A stretch of 64,000 nucleotides of DNA, from NCBI RefSeq assembly GCF_007971385.1, contig NZ_CP042434.1, positions 1,364,001 through 1,428,000 on the forward strand, read 5' to 3'. The position numbers and the translations under genes are program-made. The notes beneath the pieces are model-generated. The model had not been told where the DNA came from. It searched no databases and saw nothing but the letters and a program-made list of their open reading frames with translations. Shown piece by piece: positions 19,606 to 29,297 of this stretch (its first letter is position 1; every line of letters starts with the position of its first letter). Origin of the DNA: Arachidicoccus ginsenosidivorans (GTDB lineage Bacteria; Bacteroidota; Bacteroidia; Chitinophagales; Chitinophagaceae).

Positions 19606-22574
19606 ATGATTACAAGAATTCCTAAAAAAGCGCTATATAGCAGTAAGCTATTATTATTGTTGCTGCTGCTTTTACAAATCACTCTTGGAACGGCTCAGGA
19701 CCTACGGGTCGTAACCGGTACAGTCCGCTCTGAGCAGGACAACCAACCCATGCCTGGTGTCTCTGTTACAGTACTAAGCACGAATAAAGGAACCACAACA
19801 GATGGGGAGGGTCATTTTAAAATCCAGGCAAATCCAAATGACTCTTTGATATTCCATTTTGTAGGCTACCAGTCTCGCCATATTATAGCCGATCATTCTC
19901 CCCTTGACATCTTGTTACAAAATGGCAGCAACTTGCTGGGCGATGTCGTGGTGGTGGGTTATGGCACAGAGAAAAAAGAAGTAGTAACAGGTGCCATTGG
20001 CACGGTAAAGTCAAAAGATTTTGTCAAAGGTGCTGTTAAAGATGCCGCGCAACTCATTACAGGGAAGGTGGCCGGACTGAGCGTATCTTCCTCCACCGGT
20101 GATCCGACGGCAGGTACTGAGATTATGCTGCGCGGGATTTCTACTTTGATGTCTTCCACAGCTCCCCTGATCTTAATTGATGGAATTCCTGGCGATTTAA
20201 AAACAGTTGCACCTGAAGACATCGCCTCGGTGGATGTACTAAAAGACGGTTCCGCAGCGGCTATTTATGGCACTCGCGCTACGAATGGAGTAATTCTGAT
20301 CACGACCAAAAAATACAATGCCAATCAGGCTAAGTTACAATATGATGGCTATCTGAGTGTACAGACTATTGCCAAAAGACCTGAATTTTTGGATGCAGCA
20401 GATTATCGGCGCTTAATAAAGGATGGTGTGGCTTATACGGATTACGGAACGTCTACGGATTGGTTTGCTGCTATTTCCAGAACGCCGGTCAGTCATACAC
20501 ATAACTTTTTGTTGCAAGGAGGCAATGCACAAACGAATTATACGGCTAATATCAATTACAGTAACTGGCAGGGCCTACTCAAACGCTCTGACAATACTAA
20601 TTTGCGCGCTAATTTTGACATCAACCATTCTATGTTTAACGACAAGGTTAAAATTCATCTGAATGCCATTATGTCTAAAAGAAAATACTGGGCCGGCGGA
20701 GATGGATATAGCTTCAATACCTATATCTACCGCCAGGCACTCATTCGTAATCCAACAGATAGCATCCGCCATGCAGATGGCAGTTTTGTTACCAGGGACG
20801 GTTATTTTTATGACAATCCGGTGGCCCTGCTGGAAGGGGTTGATGGGGAGAATACAGAAAAAGAAATCCGTCTGAATGGTAGTATTATTTATCAGCCCAT
20901 TAAATCTTTAATTTTCAAATTACTGGCCTCAGACAATAGTTGGATGCAGACCAGGGGCTATGCCACCAATAGCGCCTATCCTTCCAATGCGGCCAATGGA
21001 TGGGGCAATGCCTACGCTTCAAGAGGCCAGTCCAACACGGAGGATCACTTATTAGAATTTACGACAAATTATGACAAGGCATTTGGTGCACATCATGTCA
21101 ATATTCTGGGCGGTTATAGCTATCAGGACGCAATGGCGGACGGTTTCTGGGAAAATAATTGGTATTTCCCCACAGACGTTTATGGTTATAATAATATGGG
21201 GGCAGGAGATGCACTCTCAGAGGGTAGCGCAGGCATGGGCAGTGGTAAATCAGAAAACAAACTGATTGGCTTTTTTGGCAGGATCAATTATAATTATGCG
21301 GAGAAATATCTGTTTATGGCCTCTGTGCGCAGGGAAGGGTCTTCTAAGTTTGGTAAGAACTACCGTTGGGGCATGTTCCCGGCAGTTTCCGCAGGTTGGC
21401 GTATCAGTCAGGAAGACTTTTTGAAAAACAGCAAGGTCATCAGTGACTTAAAACTACGTGCAGGTTTTGGGATTACCGGTACCGCGCCCTCTGATGACTA
21501 TGATGCACTCACCACCCTTAATTATGGGGACCGTTTCCTATACAATGGCAACTGGGTTCAAGGGCTCTCTCCTACCAGAAATCCTAACCCAAATCTTAGG
21601 TGGGAACAAAAACAGGAATATAACTTAGGTATCGATTTTGCCTTATTTAATCATTTTGTTTCTGGTAGCATCGATGTATACCAGAGAGATACGAAGGATA
21701 TGTTGTATGATTATCCAGTACCTGTCCCCCTTATCTATATAGTACAATTCTGGCCAATGTTGGTAAAATGCGCAATAAAGGGCTGGAAATCTTACTGAAC
21801 TTTAATCCGGTCACCACAAAGGACTTCTCCTGGAATTCTGGCGTCACTTTCTCCACCAATAAAAACACTTTAGTTTCTATTAATAATGATCAGTTCAATT
21901 TAACCCAGGATTGGTTTACTGCAGGTTATACGGGTGAACCCATACAGACTTACACCCACCGTGTAGAAGTAGGACAGCCTATTGGCAATTTCTATGGCTG
22001 GAAATCTGTTGATATCGATGAAGATGGTGTTTGGCAGGTTTTAAATAAAGATGGTGAGGTCATCTCTATCAAGGATGCCACCGAAGAGGACAAGCGTGTT
22101 CTGGGTAATGGTTTGCCCAAGTATTATCTCTCCTGGAACAATTCTTTCAGGTACAAACAATTTGATTTGAGTATGAATATGCATGGTGCTTTTGGTTATC
22201 AGGTGCTTGATTTTCTACGGCTTTTCTATGAAAACCCTCGTAATGCCCAGTATAATATGTTGAAGTCTGCATTTGACAAAGTGTATAATAAAGCGGAGCT
22301 GGATTATGACCTTTCTTATGTCAGTCATTATATAGAAAATGGTGATTATTGGAAAATTGATAATGTCACCCTAGGTTATACCATCCCGCTTAAAACCAAA
22401 AAGACATTCTCTTCTGCAAGGGTATATGCCTCTGGCCTTAACCTGATTACCATTACTGGTTACAAAGGCATCGATCCGGAAGTAAATCGAAGTGGTCTGG
22501 CCCCTGGTAATGACGACAGGGATAAATATCCGACAACCAGAACGTTTACTTTGGGCGTTAACCTAACCTTTTAA
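19606..22574 (+). CDS. SusC/RagA-family TonB-dependent outer-membrane transporter, frameshifted
   Basis: Signal peptide (poly-Leu core, ends ..LGTAQ), carboxypeptidase-like N-terminal domain (VVTGTVRSEQDNQPMPGVSV), TonB-box-like VVVGYGTEKKE, plug domain (ITGKVAGLSV, LILIDGIPGD, ASVDVLKDGSAAAIYGTRA) and a beta-barrel ending in the expected aromatic residue, VNLTF. The frame breaks in a C run at 21726-21730; one added C joins VPVPPYLYSTILANVGKM and gives 989 residues. It pairs with SusD 17 bp downstream and would import the oligosaccharide or glycopeptide captured by SusD. Context points to arabinosylated hydroxyproline-rich glycopeptides as the ligand, but the sequence alone does not say so. 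Confidence 0.93.
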
Positions 22575-22591
22575 TCCTTAAAATCTAAAGT

Positions 22592-24181
22592 ATGAAATCA
22601 TTAAATTTTCTATATAAAAGTTTGCTACTGGCAAGTATTCTTTCCACCAGCACGAACTGCACCAAGTTAGATGTAAAAGATTATTCAGAAATCATCAGTG
22701 ATAATTTTAATCCAACTGAAAATGATATCGCCTCCATTATTGCCCCGGTCTATATCAGCTTTAGACCCATGTGGGCAGACTGGTACGGAAACTTTGACCT
22801 GCAGGAAGAAAGTGCAGATGCTATTGTAACTCCTGTCAGGCCCAATGGCTGGTATGATGGTGGCACTTATATCCGCATGCACCAGCACTTATGGACGCCA
22901 ACAGAAGGTCAACCAGAAGCATTATGGTATAATTGCTTTAATGGCATTAATGCAGCCAATCGGGTACTTAGTCAGATTGAGTCCGGAGAACTTCCCATAA
23001 CGGAAGGAAAGGAAGCTATTATCGCTGAAATGAAAGTTGCCAGGGATTTTTGTTACTATGAACTGATGGACAACTTTGGCAATGTGCCTATTGTGACAGA
23101 CTTTACCAGCGATGAACTCCCAAAACAAAGTACCCGCAAAGAAGTGTATGATTTTCTGATAGGCGAATTAAGTGAAAATATTCCGCTGCTCAGTGCAGAG
23201 GTCAGCTCAAAAACCTATGGCCGTTTTAATCAGTGGGCAGGATACACGCTGCTTGCAAAAATATATTTGAACGCTGAGGTGTACACAGGTACGCCCCAGT
23301 GGCAAAAATGTATTGATGCCTGTGAAAAAGTAATTGGATCGGGTAATTATATTCTGGAACCTGATTATAAATCCAATTTTGTAACAGAAAATGAAAACTC
23401 TAAGGAATTAATCTTCACTGTTCCTTACGATGAGACCAAAGCACCAGGTTTTATTATCCATATGAAGACACTAAAACCTGCCGACCAAAAGGTGTATAAC
23501 CTGCAGGCACAACCCTGGGGTGGCAGCTGCGCTGTGCCGCAATTTATACATACCTATGATCCGGATGACAGCAGACTGGCAGATAGCTGGATCTCTGGGC
23601 CGCAAATTACACCGGAAGGTGATGTGGCCATCGATTATATTGATTCGCTGATCAATATTGATCAGGCCGGCGGTAATCCCTTTAATTATGGATATCCGAT
23701 TGGTAAGTATGAAATCAAAATGGGAGCTAAGGGTTCACTTAGTAATGATTTTCCCATATTTAGATATGCGGATGTATTGATGATGAAGGCAGAATGTTTG
23801 CTTAGAACGGGCAAAGCTGATCAGGCTGCTGCTTTGGTCACCGAGGTCAGGCAAAGAGATTTTAAATCCAAGCCGGCTAAAGCAACGCTCAGCGGTGCAG
23901 ATTTACTAAAAGGTAGTGTCTATGATTATGGCTATGTGAAGGATGGGAAAATCGCAACTGATGAGGGAGGTGCTGATATAAAGTATGGAAGGTTTTTTGA
24001 TGAACTAGGCTGGGAATTTGCAGCTGAGGCACATAGAAGACAAGATATGATACGCTTTGGTGTTTATTCCACTAAAATGTGGTTCCAGCATAAGCCAGTG
24101 GGTGCTTACAGATCCTTGTTCAGTATTCCGGAGAGTGTTTTAAACGCCAATTCCAACCTTAAACAAAATCCAGGTTATTAA
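22592..24181 (+). CDS. SusD/RagB-family outer-membrane glycan/peptide-binding lipoprotein
   Basis: 529 residues with a lipoprotein signal (LLLASILSTSTNC, lipidated Cys23). The helical TPR-like SusD fold is visible in NCFNGINAANRVLSQIESG, AEMKVARDFCYYELMDNFGNVPIVTD, and the closing DELGWEFAAEAHRRQDMIRFG, typical of the RagB/SusD C-terminal domain. It forms the lid of the SusC transporter directly upstream, the usual obligate pair of a polysaccharide (or glycoprotein) utilisation locus. The gene is intact and ends before a strong hairpin at 24238. Ligand not predictable from sequence; the locus suggests plant hydroxyproline-rich glycoprotein fragments. Confidence 0.94.
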   Translation: MKSLNFLYKSLLLASILSTSTNCTKLDVKDYSEIISDNFNPTENDIASIIAPVYISFRPMWADWYGNFDLQEESADAIVTPVRPNGWYDGGTYIRMHQHLWTPTEGQPEALWYNCFNGINAANRVLSQIESGELPITEGKEAIIAEMKVARDFCYYELMDNFGNVPIVTDFTSDELPKQSTRKEVYDFLIGELSENIPLLSAEVSSKTYGRFNQWAGYTLLAKIYLNAEVYTGTPQWQKCIDACEKVIGSGNYILEPDYKSNFVTENENSKELIFTVPYDETKAPGFIIHMKTLKPADQKVYNLQAQPWGGSCAVPQFIHTYDPDDSRLADSWISGPQITPEGDVAIDYIDSLINIDQAGGNPFNYGYPIGKYEIKMGAKGSLSNDFPIFRYADVLMMKAECLLRTGKADQAAALVTEVRQRDFKSKPAKATLSGADLLKGSVYDYGYVKDGKIATDEGGADIKYGRFFDELGWEFAAEAHRRQDMIRFGVYSTKMWFQHKPVGAYRSLFSIPESVLNANSNLKQNPGY

Positions 24182-24237
24182 GATTCGATACCCGGCTGTG
24201 TTCTAGCTATCAAACAAGGTCTACTTTAAGCCACAAA

Positions 24238-24280
24238 AAATGCGCTGAATTGTATTTTGTAATACATATTCAGCGCATTT
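24238..24280. terminator. Bidirectional terminator between susD and aldose epimerase
   Basis: AAATGCGCTGAAT (24238-24250) pairs with ATTCAGCGCATTT (24268-24280). The stem continues inward as TGTATT/AATACA around TTGT with a one-base bulge. A-rich and T-rich flanks on both sides suit termination of the converging genes. Confidence 0.8.
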
Positions 24281-24372
24281 ATATTTTGAATTGCTTTATG
24301 TTGCAATTATAGGTGGTGCAATGTGCCCTGCTGCAAATATTTGATGTCAGCGAGCATCTTCGCCCTTAAGCC

Positions 24373-25509
24373 TTATTTTTTAATGGATAAGGCATAGGTC
24401 GTCTCCTCATGATAATGTTCCCCCGGCCTTAAGATGGTATTAGGAAACTTGGGCTCATTAGGACTATCGGGAAAGTGCTGTGTTTCCAGCGCCATTCCAT
24501 CATATTTAACTACTTTATGTCCTCTGGCTGTTATGCTGCCATCCAGGAAATTACCGGAATAGAACTGTAATCCTGGTTGGGTGGTATAGATATCCATCTG
24601 TCTGCCAGAAATAGAATCATATATGGTGGCGACTGGCCTATCTGCCCCGTGGGTTGTGTCAAGCGCCCAGTTATGATCATATCCTCCCGGCACTTTGTCT
24701 ATTCTATCGCCAATGGCTGTTGCCGTTGTAAAATCAAAAGGCGTCCCTTTAACGCTTACAGGCATGCCAATAGGTATCTGATCTACTACGGGTGAATAGT
24801 TCGGCGCATTGATGGTAAGCTGTTCATCTAAAATGGTCCTTGTCAGGTTACCGGACAGGTTAAAATAGCTATGATTGGTCAGGTTTACGGGTGTTGGTTT
24901 ATCTGTTGTTGCATCATAGGTAATGTGCAATTTATTATCCTGGGTTAGATCATAGCGAACAGTTACTTCCAAATTGCCGGGATAACCTTCTTCGCCGTCT
25001 TTAGCAGTATAATGCAACACCAACGCTGTTTTACTGCTATCAGGAACCTCCACCTTCCAAAGTACCTTATCAAAACCTTTAATACCGCCATGTAAATGAT
25101 TGTTGCCATCATTAACGGCTAATTGATAGGTCTTACCATCAAGTGTAAACCTGCCTTTCGCAATCCTGTTGGCATAACGACCGATCAGTGCGCCAAAATA
25201 AGGCGGATGGGCTAAATAACCACTGAGACTGTCAAAACCAACAATAATTTCTGCTGTATCGGCATTTTTGTCCGGGAATTTCCAAGAAGTAATGGTACCT
25301 CCGTAGTTGGATATGGCCATTTGTGTCCCATGACCATTATCTAAATGGTAAAGGTTAACCGGATTGCCTTCATAAGAACCCCAGGAAGTTACTTTGACGG
25401 CAGCCTTACTGCTGTCCTTATTATCTTTCCTGTGGCTTGTCCCGCCACAAGAAGCAAGACCTACGGTAAGCGCCAATACGCAAAAGCCAAAAGACCATTT
25501 TCTATTCAT
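24373..25509 (-). CDS. galM: Aldose 1-epimerase (mutarotase), lipoprotein
   Basis: 378 residues. An N-terminal lipobox (LTVGLASC, Cys21) predicts a membrane-anchored periplasmic enzyme. Galactose-mutarotase fold landmarks: GRYANRIAKGRF, NDGNNHLHGGIKGFDK (His140 region), TPVNLTNHSYFNLSG (His213), and the catalytic Glu in MALETQHFPDSPN. It interconverts alpha and beta anomers of aldoses. Bacteroidota arabinose loci often include such an epimerase, because arabinofuranosidases retain anomeric configuration and uptake or isomerase steps prefer one anomer. It faces susD tail to tail and is divergent from the AraR-like gene, so it is likely part of the same arabinose regulon. Sugar preference (arabinose versus glucose/galactose) cannot be read from sequence. 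Confidence 0.92.
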   Translation of the reverse strand: MNRKWSFGFCVLALTVGLASCGGTSHRKDNKDSSKAAVKVTSWGSYEGNPVNLYHLDNGHGTQMAISNYGGTITSWKFPDKNADTAEIIVGFDSLSGYLAHPPYFGALIGRYANRIAKGRFTLDGKTYQLAVNDGNNHLHGGIKGFDKVLWKVEVPDSSKTALVLHYTAKDGEEGYPGNLEVTVRYDLTQDNKLHITYDATTDKPTPVNLTNHSYFNLSGNLTRTILDEQLTINAPNYSPVVDQIPIGMPVSVKGTPFDFTTATAIGDRIDKVPGGYDHNWALDTTHGADRPVATIYDSISGRQMDIYTTQPGLQFYSGNFLDGSITARGHKVVKYDGMALETQHFPDSPNEPKFPNTILRPGEHYHEETTYALSIKK

Positions 25510-25816
25510 CGTATATGCTTTTTAAATATTAAAAATTCATTAAAAGTAATAACTTTATTGTATTTATGACAATTTATATCTCCTTTTTTTAATGGATTTA
25601 AAGTTCTGTCTTTTTTCTGAATAAATGTAGCTTGTATAGATTTTTAAGGTCCAATGGCCATTTTTGCCATGCATTGCAACTCAAAATAAGCGGAACTTTA
25701 ACATTTAACATTCAGAAAACAATTATAGAATTACATAGAATATTATATCTTTATACATAATAACCCTTTCTTATTTATTAGTTGAAAACTAAATCGAAAT
25801 TCAAACTGTTATTTTT
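25510..25816. other. Divergent promoter region, aldose epimerase / AraR-like regulator
   Basis: A very AT-rich 307-bp gap with no ORF. It must hold promoters for both flanking genes and is the most likely place for AraR-type operators. I could not define a convincing long palindrome by eye. Confidence 0.4.
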
Positions 25817-26520
25817 ATGACACAATACAAAGGACAAGAACATTATCTGGTGGCCGTGGATTGTATTATTTTCGGCTTCGACGGAGAACATATGAATCTT
25901 CTTTTAATAAAAAGAGGTTTTGAACCTAAAAAGATAAATGGTCATTGATGGGTGGTTTTGTGGCACCTAAAGAGGACCTGGATGGTGCAGCACAAAGAAT
26001 TTTACACCAATTAACCGGATTAAAGGGTGTATATCTGGAACAGTTAAAGGCTTTTGGTCAGCCCAAAAGGGATCCGGAAGAAAGGACAATCAGCGTCTCT
26101 TATTTTGCGCTGATTGACATCAACCAGTACAAAGAAAAAATAAGTGATACTTATTCAGCTGAGTGGTTCCCACTTAAAAAGTATCCTAAGCTTATTTTTG
26201 ACCACGACAAAATGATTGAACTCGCAAAAAGCCGCCTTCGCTATAAAGCCTCTTTACATCCGATTTTGTTTGAACTGCTGCCCGAAAAATTCACCATGCC
26301 ACAATTGCAGAATCTCTATGAAGATGTATATGACACCACTTTTGACAAGCGAAACTTCAGCAGAAAAGTATTATCTACAGAACTATTAATGAAACTCAAG
26401 GACAAAGATATGTCTACCTCTAAAAAGGGTGCCTTTTATTACAAGCTGAACAAAAAGCAATACAGCGAAAACTTCCATTCCTTTTTGAAATTTATTCCAA
26501 ACCCTGGTCCCTTATTGTAA
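25817..26520 (+). CDS. Nudix-family transcriptional regulator, AraR type, frameshifted
   Basis: An N-terminal Nudix-like sensor domain is fused to a C-terminal winged helix, the NrtR/AraR architecture described for Bacteroides arabinose control. It starts MTQYKGQEHYLVAVDCIIFG. The frame breaks in the A run 25928-25932; one added A restores EPKKDKWSLMGGFVAPKEDL followed by AAQRILHQLTGLKGVYLEQL. The C-terminal part (FTMPQLQNLYEDVYDT, FDKRNFSRKVL, KKGAFYYKLN) is the winged helix. The Nudix box is not catalytic-looking, as expected for a sensor. Corrected length is 234 residues. It is divergent from the mutarotase and adjacent to SusCD and GH127 genes. Arabinose as effector is inferred from the family and from araB in the same window. 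Confidence 0.85.
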
Positions 26521-26538
26521 GTTTTGGTTTTAATTATT

Positions 26539-26576
26539 AAAAGCCCTGTAAGATTATATTCTACAGGGCTTTTTAA
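26539..26576 (+). terminator. Rho-independent terminator after AraR-like gene
   Basis: AAAAGCCCTGTA (26539-26550) pairs with TACAGGGCTTTT, followed by further T, 18 bp after the stop codon at 26520. Confidence 0.85.
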
Positions 26577-27014
26577 TTTATATTGCCATAAAGTACCATC
26601 CATACATCAAGACTGATAGCAGCTCTCTTTTTGTTTAAAGCTAACGAAGGGTTGATAAGCCTGTACCAATTAGGTTAGAGTCAATGTTGTTTACTGCCAA
26701 TTTGTTAATCGAACAATAAAGAAAAAAAGTTCGCGCTATTATAAATAGAGTTTATCTGGCAGACCACTGTGTTAGTATATTCAGCACCACCTTTATTTCC
26801 CCACCCATCTGAAAACTCAGTATTATGGAAAAACAACTTAAAACATTTGGTTTTGACAAGATTAGGCAAATGCGAAGTACTCTTTTGATGATTATTGCGT
26901 TTTTAATTCTTCTATAATTTCTGAAGTTTAGATATATCCATTCCGAATATGGCTTTGAAAAGTTTGTCCTAATATCAAAATCAGAAAAAAGGAAATACTT
27001 TTTTTCAATTGTTA
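26577..27014. other. Gene-poor intergenic region
   Basis: AT-rich stretch between the AraR terminator and a minus-strand lipoprotein. Apart from one possible 30-residue ORF at 26825 I see no gene, repeat or hairpin in it. Confidence 0.4.
26825..26917 (+). CDS. Possible small hydrophobic-tailed peptide (30 aa)
   Basis: An ATG frame encodes MEKQLKTFGFDKIRQMRSTL followed by a hydrophobic tail LMIIAFLILL. It could be a tail-anchored microprotein or a remnant of a longer gene. No recognised family, no clear promoter; low confidence. Confidence 0.2.
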   Translation: MEKQLKTFGFDKIRQMRSTLLMIIAFLILL

Positions 27015-27446
27015 TTAATTTTGGTTAATAAATCGAAATTGCAGCCCAGACGCTCCGTCAGCACCCAATAAAAAACGGAGCGTTATTATGTTATTCTTTA
27101 GTTCGCCTTTCATAATCCTTCCCTTAGGTAAACCATCTTCTGGTAAAAACACCTGAATAGAATCATTCGAAAAAGAAAAAGAACCATTAATTGGTGGCTT
27201 TTTCTCATATGAAACAAAGTTATTATTTTCTCCAAAAGTTACTTTATAGGCTTCCATTGGTGTAACATCGGTCCACTGCCAATTTACTTTCGTGCCATCA
27301 CCAGCTTGAACACCTCTTTTTGTCAGTACCCATGTTCCAACAGGGGATTTTAAGATTTCAGAAGGGCTAGGATTACTGCCTTTCTTACAAGAATATAGAC
27401 AAAGCACTATAAAAATAGCGAGAAACAAAAAATTTAAGTGTCTCAT
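27015..27446 (-). CDS. Lipocalin-like lipoprotein, function unknown
   Basis: 143 residues with a lipobox (LFLAIFIVLCLYSC). The body starts SPVGTWVLTKRGVQ, typical of small lipocalin-like beta-barrels widespread in Bacteroidota, and has alternating strands (YKVTFGENNNFVSYEKKPP, GSFSFSNDSIQVF). It probably sits in the periplasm. Neighbours give no functional clue. The exact promoter box at 27471-27478 supports the chosen start. Confidence 0.75.
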   Translation of the reverse strand: MRHLNFLFLAIFIVLCLYSCKKGSNPSPSEILKSPVGTWVLTKRGVQAGDGTKVNWQWTDVTPMEAYKVTFGENNNFVSYEKKPPINGSFSFSNDSIQVFLPEDGLPKGRIMKGELKNNIITLRFLLGADGASGLQFRFINQN

Positions 27447-27470
27447 AATAGGCAGGGTTTATAATTAAAC

Positions 27471-27478
27471 CAAAATTA
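27471..27478 (-). promoter_or_regulatory. -7 box of lipocalin-like lipoprotein gene
   Basis: On the minus strand this reads TAATTTTG, an exact TAnnTTTG match, 25 bp before the start codon at 27446. Confidence 0.4.
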
Positions 27479-27641
27479 GCTAAAAGATCTTATTTCAAAG
27501 TTAACATAAGTTATTGTATTTCATTCAGAAATTCGCAAGGTATTTAAATTGCCGCATCATTAACATTGCATCTCCTCTCCACTACTATAGTGAATGTTAT
27601 AATAAAGGACAAGTTCAAATAAAAATCTGCGGATAATGGTT

Positions 27642-27649
27642 TAATTTTG
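27642..27649 (+). promoter_or_regulatory. -7 box that fixes the start of the 81-aa gene
   Basis: TAATTTTG matches TAnnTTTG exactly. A possible TTG start at 27647 falls inside this box, so the ATG at 27665 is the better start. Confidence 0.45.
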
Positions 27650-27664
27650 GTTAAACAACTGACC

Positions 27665-27910
27665 ATGGAACAAATAATTAATATCAACCAGCACCCTTAT
27701 TGGGAGAGCCATCCGGAGCAGCAAGCAATCCTGGAGGCCAAAGTAAATGAACATATTGCAGCGGGCAATATTTATCAGGATGGAGAGACCCTGGAAATTG
27801 ATCTGTTGGGTAGTCCGGTAACCTTAAAACTTCATGTTCAGACCGCAGAGAGCAGGGTATCTGGAGATGTTTATCATATTTTGGATATAGAACTAATAAG
27901 TCCGGTCTAG
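27665..27910 (+). CDS. Small conserved-looking protein, unknown function (81 aa)
   Basis: Starts MEQIININQHPYWESHPEQQ and has an alternating helix/strand pattern (AILEAKVNEHIAAGN, ETLEIDLLGSPVTLKLHV, VYHILDIELISPV), so it looks like a folded cytoplasmic protein rather than noise. No family recognised. An exact -7 box lies just upstream and a strong terminator overlaps the stop codon, so it appears to be a complete single-gene transcript. I prefer the ATG at 27665 over the TTG at 27647. Confidence 0.6.
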   Translation: MEQIININQHPYWESHPEQQAILEAKVNEHIAAGNIYQDGETLEIDLLGSPVTLKLHVQTAESRVSGDVYHILDIELISPV

Positions 27911-27931
27911 CATATGCAGACCGGACTTATT
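27895..27931. terminator. Strong hairpin overlapping stop codon
   Basis: AATAAGTCCGGTCT (27895-27908) pairs perfectly with AGACCGGACTTATT (27918-27931) around a 9-nt loop. It ends the 81-aa gene and can also serve the converging META/NlpE lipoprotein gene. Confidence 0.8.
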
Positions 27932-27956
27932 CTCCTATTTATTGGCATTCAATTGC

Positions 27957-28763
27957 CTAATTGAAATAAACCGCCACAAACTGAGCCAAAGGCGCCATTC
28001 TGGCTTTATTCAGATAAAGTGTATCACCGTGTTGACTGTAATTATCTGCTGTTTGCAATACTTGCATAAACTGCTTTTCCAGAGCAAGATCAGAACAGGC
28101 CATCATGGTAGAAATAATTTTAGAGAAATGTACACGGTTACCTGGTAAAAGCTCAAAATGTCCCCCAAATCCATTGCATCCTGCAAAGCCACGTACGCTG
28201 CTATCAGCTGATTTTAAGATCATATAGGGCTCTTTTTTGCCGGAGAAACTAATGTTTTGGCCCCTTAGCTGTGTCAGTTTCCAATATTTTTCTTCAATTT
28301 TATTTTGTTCTATTTTTTTGAACTGATAGCTACTGGCTGTTGCTCCTGATATAGGCTTGCCTGAACCGTCTAATTGTTGCAAGCCATTTTCTATTACTTT
28401 GTAGTTTTGCGGTTGACCTTCAGCTGCCAAATTGATTATTGAACCATTTTTATCCCAGGAAATTTTACCTGTCTCAGTATAAATGGAATCGCTCTTTCCT
28501 TCATACCTGTATTGCCTTTTATAGGTTCCATCTGAATTCAAGGTTATTATGGCATCTATCCCGCTGCAATCTGCACACGGTAATTTTGCGCTATAAACAC
28601 CAGCCCAATCCAGGGAATTTCTGCTATTATGCGCATTGCTGAGGGTTGATTCAGGGCTATTTTGTGTTTTGCCGGTGCTTTTACAGCTTGTATACAACAG
28701 GGTAAAGCTTATCAATAAGAATAAAAAAAGGCAACCTTTTACAATTATTTTTATTTTTTTCAT
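27957..28763 (-). CDS. NlpE-like plus META-domain lipoprotein
   Basis: 268 residues, lipobox LLYTSC (Cys27). The first half is a copper-resistance NlpE N-terminal domain: WAGVYSAKLPCADCSGID with the CxxC pair Cys63/Cys66, followed by ITLNSDGTYKRQYRYEG. The second half is a META/HslJ domain: YWKLTQLRGQ, MILKSADSSVRGFAGCNGFGG and STMMACSDLALEKQFMQVL. This fusion is common in Bacteroidota envelope proteins, linked to envelope stress or heat/novobiocin-type phenotypes in other bacteria. The role here is not known. It is encoded alone, convergent with the small gene at 27665. Confidence 0.88.
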   Translation of the reverse strand: MKKIKIIVKGCLFLFLLISFTLLYTSCKSTGKTQNSPESTLSNAHNSRNSLDWAGVYSAKLPCADCSGIDAIITLNSDGTYKRQYRYEGKSDSIYTETGKISWDKNGSIINLAAEGQPQNYKVIENGLQQLDGSGKPISGATASSYQFKKIEQNKIEEKYWKLTQLRGQNISFSGKKEPYMILKSADSSVRGFAGCNGFGGHFELLPGNRVHFSKIISTMMACSDLALEKQFMQVLQTADNYSQHGDTLYLNKARMAPLAQFVAVYFN

Positions 28764-29048
28764 TTGTTGTGCGTTTAATTTTTAGGGAGTTATGTATATG
28801 GTTACCTGCAAAGCACATACCAAATGGAACGTACCTGATTATTGAAACGCTACCATAACGATGAAATAAACACGCAGAAAATCAATAGCTTAAGTGTACA
28901 ACTGACCGCAAAAGGCACTTGCAGCGGCCTAAATACATGGCTATGCAGTCCTATCCAGAATCGATAAGCGCATAAATTGCTACCTTTGATGAAATTCAAA
29001 GCTTATGTGAAGGCCTTGTGAGACGAGCCTTTAGCTGGCATCAATTAT

Positions 29049-29297
29049 TTAGGTCAAAACCCCAAAATACAGGGCGCCAAAGTACTTGGCACCATAAAAA
29101 GGAATAAACATTTTCCACAGGTCTTTTTTGGGTAATTGCCTAAGTCGGATCAATCTGTGACCATCTACCAATGGGCGGTATATTAGCACATAGATTAAAA
29201 TTGAAATTAAGGTTGTTTCATACAATGCACAATCGTACAAATAGACCATGAGTGCCACTGGTAGCAGGATTTGGAGATAATAGTACAGTAGTTTCAT
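29049..29297 (-). CDS. Small membrane protein, unknown function (82 aa)
   Basis: Two or three hydrophobic segments (LLYYYLQILLPVALMVYLYD, TLISILIYVLIYRPL) then a basic loop (GHRLIRLRQLPKKDLWK) and a short hydrophobic end. Composition and positive-inside charge suit a real inner-membrane protein. No family recognised. Confidence 0.5.
   Translation of the reverse strand: MKLLYYYLQILLPVALMVYLYDCALYETTLISILIYVLIYRPLVDGHRLIRLRQLPKKDLWKMFIPFYGAKYFGALYFGVLT

Noticed and set aside
28981..28988. TACCTTTG, an exact -7-type box on the plus strand
   Set aside because: Only a 10-codon frame follows and no gene lies downstream on this strand; likely chance.
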